Shown here: positions 4,616 through 6,927 of the stretch, piece by piece | Layout: the number at the start of each line of letters is the position of its first letter | How positions within the stretch are numbered: position 1 is the stretch's first letter | DNA from: an uncultured Alphaproteobacteria bacterium | GTDB taxonomy: Bacteria; Pseudomonadota; Alphaproteobacteria; Rs-D84 | DNA length: 6,927 bases | Assembly: GCA_937900435.1 (NCBI GenBank) | Contig: CALCEG010000109.1 | Span: forward strand, 1 to 6,927 | Reading direction: 5' to 3' | Program-made: the position numbers and the translations under genes | The notes under the pieces: generated by a model | Database searches by the model: none | Told to the model about the DNA's origin: nothing | What the model saw: the letters and a program-made list of their open reading frames with translations, nothing else

Positions 4616-6907
4616 ATGGGTATAAAAACTTTTGATAATGTTGCATTTATTTTGAAGGATGATTTGCAGGCAGAAATTCAGAAAAAGTCCAAATTAGCAA
4701 TTGCCGCATCGTGCTTTTCCATGTTTGCATACCAAGATTTGAAAAAGCAGCTGGATTCTATTGATGAACTGCGTTTTATATTTACTTCGCCAACGTTTAT
4801 GGGTGATAATGATAAGAAAGAACAACGTGAATTTTATATCCCCAGATTGGAACGTGAACAAAATTTGTATGGCACAGAATTTGAACTGCGTTTGCGTAAT
4901 AAATTGAATCAAAAGGCGATATCCAAAGAGTGTGCAGATTGGATACGAAAAAAGGTAAAGTTCAAAACCAATACAACCAATCGACCAATGAACGGATTTA
5001 TCAATATAGACCAGAAATATACATACACGCCCATTAACGGCTTTACAACGGCAGATTTGGGGTCAGAAAAAGGTAATGCTTTATTCAGTTATGTAAATCG
5101 TCTTGATGCATCGGCTGCGGAACAATACTTGCAGGCTTTTGATAACATTTGGAATGATGCGGACCAATTAGCAGATGTTACAGATAAGGTTTTGGAACAT
5201 ATTGAAACGGTCTATGCGGAAAATGCACCGGAATTTGTGTATATGGTCATTCTGTATAATATTTTCAAAGAATTCCTGAACGATGTATCCGAAGATGTTT
5301 TGCCCAATACCGCCACAGGATTCAAAAACAGTCAAATTTGGAACAAGCTGTATTCGTTTCAAAAGGATGCAGCACTGGCAATTATCCATAAGTTAGAGAA
5401 ATTCAACGGCTGTATTTTGGCGGACTCGGTTGGACTGGGGAAGACATTCACTGCTTTGTCTGTTATAAAATACTATGAAAACAGGAACAAAAGCGTTCTG
5501 GTGCTATGTCCTAAGAAGTTGCAGGACAACTGGCAGACGTTCAAACACAACTATGCCAATAACCCTGTCGCCAAGGACCGTTTGAATTATGATGTTTTAT
5601 TCCATACCGACCTGTCACGTGAAAGTGGTACCAGTGGTGAAATAGACCTGTCCAGAATCAATTGGGGAAACTATGACCTGGTTGTGATTGATGAAAGCCA
5701 TAATTTCAGAAATGGTGATTTGGTAACGACTGATGACGATGACATAGAGCATTTCAACCGTTATCACCAATTGATGGAAAAGGTTATCCGTGCCGGTGTA
5801 AAGACCAAGGTGCTGATGCTGTCTGCAACCCCTGTAAATAATCGTTTTGTTGACCTAAAGAATCAGTTGCAATTGGCGTACGAGGGATGCGAAGAAGAAA
5901 TAAACGAAAAGCTAAACACCAAAAAAGGCCTGACAACGATATTCAATAATGCCCAGCGTGCCTTTAATGTCTGGAGTAAGTTGCCACTGGAAGAACGCAA
6001 AACCGATAAGTTGCTGGAAATGCTGGAACCAGATTTTTACGAGGTTTTGGATTCTGTCACCATTGCACGCAGCAGAAAGCATATTGAAAAGAATTATGAT
6101 ATGGAAGAACTGGGTCGTTTTCCAACCCGTCTGCCACCAATCAACAAAAGTCCGGCATTGACCAATAACACAGATTTTGAAATAAAGTATTCAGACATCT
6201 TTGCGAATATTGAAATGTTGAATCTGTCTGTTTACAGTCCATCAAACTTTATATTCCCATCTAAGCTGCCGGAATACGAAGAAAGATACGGCAAGACAAA
6301 TGGCAAAGGTATAACGCTGCAGGGTCGTGAATATGGTATGAAAAAGCTGATGGCGGTAAACCTGTTGAAACGTTTGGAAAGTTCGTGGTATTCATTCAAA
6401 CTGACCGCTGAAAAGATACTGAACAAGATTGATAAAACATTGGCGAATATTGAAAATCATCAACGCAATACAGATTTGACGTTTGGTGATATTGATTTAG
6501 GTGATGACCCAGAATTTGCCGAAGTGTTATCCGCAGGTGGCAAGTATACAATCGACCTGTGTGATATTGATGTGAAAAGATGGTCAGCAGAACTAAAAGC
6601 CGACCAGGAAATATTACAGAAATTGATATCGACCATCAGTCAAATAACACCGGAAACAGATTATAAGCTGCAGACATTAAAGGACCTGATTGCGGACAAA
6701 ATCAAAAATCCTGTGAATGATGGAAATAAAAAGGTTCTGATATTTACTGCATGGGCCGATACCGCAGATTATTTGTATGAAACATTGTCGAAATATGTTT
6801 ATGAAGAATTTGAGAAGTTGCCAGATATAATAATATGTCATACTAATTACTCTAAACCAGGTTATGAAGAATTAGCTAGTTTATTAAAAGCTAAATTAGG
6901 TGAATAA
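4616..6907 (+). CDS. SNF2-like helicase with N-terminal degenerate PLD-like domain, C-terminally truncated
   Basis: ATG at 4616 follows AAGGGTGG (4602-4609), a good ribosome binding site. Residues 1-150 resemble the degenerate phospholipase-D-like domain found at the front of a family of large accessory helicases, but no HxK catalytic motif is present; the first histidine is residue 195. The helicase core begins at a Q-like motif YSFQKDA (246-252). It continues with Walker A SVGLGKT (271-277), motif Ia VLVLCPKKL (294-302), motif II DESH (359-362) and motif III LSATP (402-406). A helical insertion (about 420-700) separates it from KVLIFTAWADTADYL (706-720), which begins the second RecA-like domain. 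The protein ends at 763, before motifs V and VI (expected as an S-E-G-x-N/Q segment and Q-R-x-G-R-x-D-R). From memory, full-length relatives exceed 1000 residues and sit in restriction-modification-like defence loci. As it stands the ATPase would lack its arginine fingers and is probably inactive. Confidence 0.82.
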   Translation: MGIKTFDNVAFILKDDLQAEIQKKSKLAIAASCFSMFAYQDLKKQLDSIDELRFIFTSPTFMGDNDKKEQREFYIPRLEREQNLYGTEFELRLRNKLNQKAISKECADWIRKKVKFKTNTTNRPMNGFINIDQKYTYTPINGFTTADLGSEKGNALFSYVNRLDASAAEQYLQAFDNIWNDADQLADVTDKVLEHIETVYAENAPEFVYMVILYNIFKEFLNDVSEDVLPNTATGFKNSQIWNKLYSFQKDAALAIIHKLEKFNGCILADSVGLGKTFTALSVIKYYENRNKSVLVLCPKKLQDNWQTFKHNYANNPVAKDRLNYDVLFHTDLSRESGTSGEIDLSRINWGNYDLVVIDESHNFRNGDLVTTDDDDIEHFNRYHQLMEKVIRAGVKTKVLMLSATPVNNRFVDLKNQLQLAYEGCEEEINEKLNTKKGLTTIFNNAQRAFNVWSKLPLEERKTDKLLEMLEPDFYEVLDSVTIARSRKHIEKNYDMEELGRFPTRLPPINKSPALTNNTDFEIKYSDIFANIEMLNLSVYSPSNFIFPSKLPEYEERYGKTNGKGITLQGREYGMKKLMAVNLLKRLESSWYSFKLTAEKILNKIDKTLANIENHQRNTDLTFGDIDLGDDPEFAEVLSAGGKYTIDLCDIDVKRWSAELKADQEILQKLISTISQITPETDYKLQTLKDLIADKIKNPVNDGNKKVLIFTAWADTADYLYETLSKYVYEEFEKLPDIIICHTNYSKPGYEELASLLKAKLGE

Positions 6908-6927
6908 GAATTTATTAACAAATGCAT
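6824..6927 (+). other. Composition shift at the helicase 3' end: possible junction
   Basis: From about residue 737 the helicase no longer follows the pattern expected after its motif IV-like strand. It reads IIICHTNYSKPGYEE and then a short lysine- and leucine-rich end. By my count 6827-6927 has 23 G+C in 101 bases, against 33 in 6721-6820. All four leucines in ELASLLKAKL use TTA and both alanines use GCT. A recombination or insertion boundary, gene decay, or an assembly join at a contig end would all explain this. Confidence 0.45.

Noticed and set aside
4616..5060. Active PLD-type nuclease domain in the helicase
   Set aside because: There is no HxK motif, nor any histidine at all in the first 194 residues.
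5949..6161. + strand 70-residue frame within the helicase gene
   Set aside because: It is an out-of-frame reading of helicase codons; the helicase frame has conserved motifs on both sides, so no frameshift is implied.
1..6927. CRISPR array, insertion sequence or integrase
   Set aside because: No regularly spaced long repeats, transposase or recombinase motifs, or terminal inverted repeats with target duplications were seen.

Overview
The window is AT-rich bacterial DNA with standard start and stop codons and clear Shine-Dalgarno sequences. Two tandem genes encode small lipoproteins with a lipobox and Cys16 followed by Ala, which points to a Gram-negative host, perhaps a gut-type proteobacterium. 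That assignment is an inference; no taxonomic marker such as an rRNA or ribosomal protein gene is present. The content is accessory: a toxin-antitoxin pair, unnamed lipoproteins, a replication-like primase candidate and a defence-type helicase. I see no tRNA, rRNA, CRISPR array or transposase.

Left part (1-2335). The window opens inside the end of a HipB-like antitoxin gene. It overlaps a complete HipA-family kinase toxin gene (133-1224), and together they form a type II toxin-antitoxin operon on the + strand. Facing it, with one base between the stop codons, is a minus-strand operon of two lipoprotein genes (2335 down to 1226, 15 bases apart). A candidate promoter lies just upstream of them.

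Middle (2336-4615). A 279-base gap holds three inverted repeats, including an imperfect 45-base dyad. It is followed by a minus-strand 544-residue protein whose central region carries the three motifs expected of an archaeo-eukaryotic primase (Prim-Pol) domain: DxD, GLH and VD. This gene has an unusual leader. A GC-only hairpin followed by a T-tract sits directly before its ribosome binding site, and a 9-base sequence near the likely transcript start is perfectly complementary to the loop of that hairpin. This is the layout of a transcription attenuator. The 366-base region between this gene and the divergent helicase gene also holds the likely promoter of the helicase.

Right part (4616-6927). 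A + strand gene encodes an SNF2-like helicase with an N-terminal region resembling a degenerate phospholipase-D-like domain. It has helicase motifs Q, I, Ia, II, III and a IV-like strand, but stops at 763 residues before motifs V and VI. Its last 25-30 codons and the final bases of the window change in composition, so the gene looks truncated or joined to other DNA near the end of the window.

Taken together the window looks like part of a genomic island or integrated element with a stability or toxin module, a replication or primase module and a defence module. The most interesting points are the attenuator-like leader of the primase-like gene, the unassigned Prim-Pol-like protein itself, and the broken end of the helicase.
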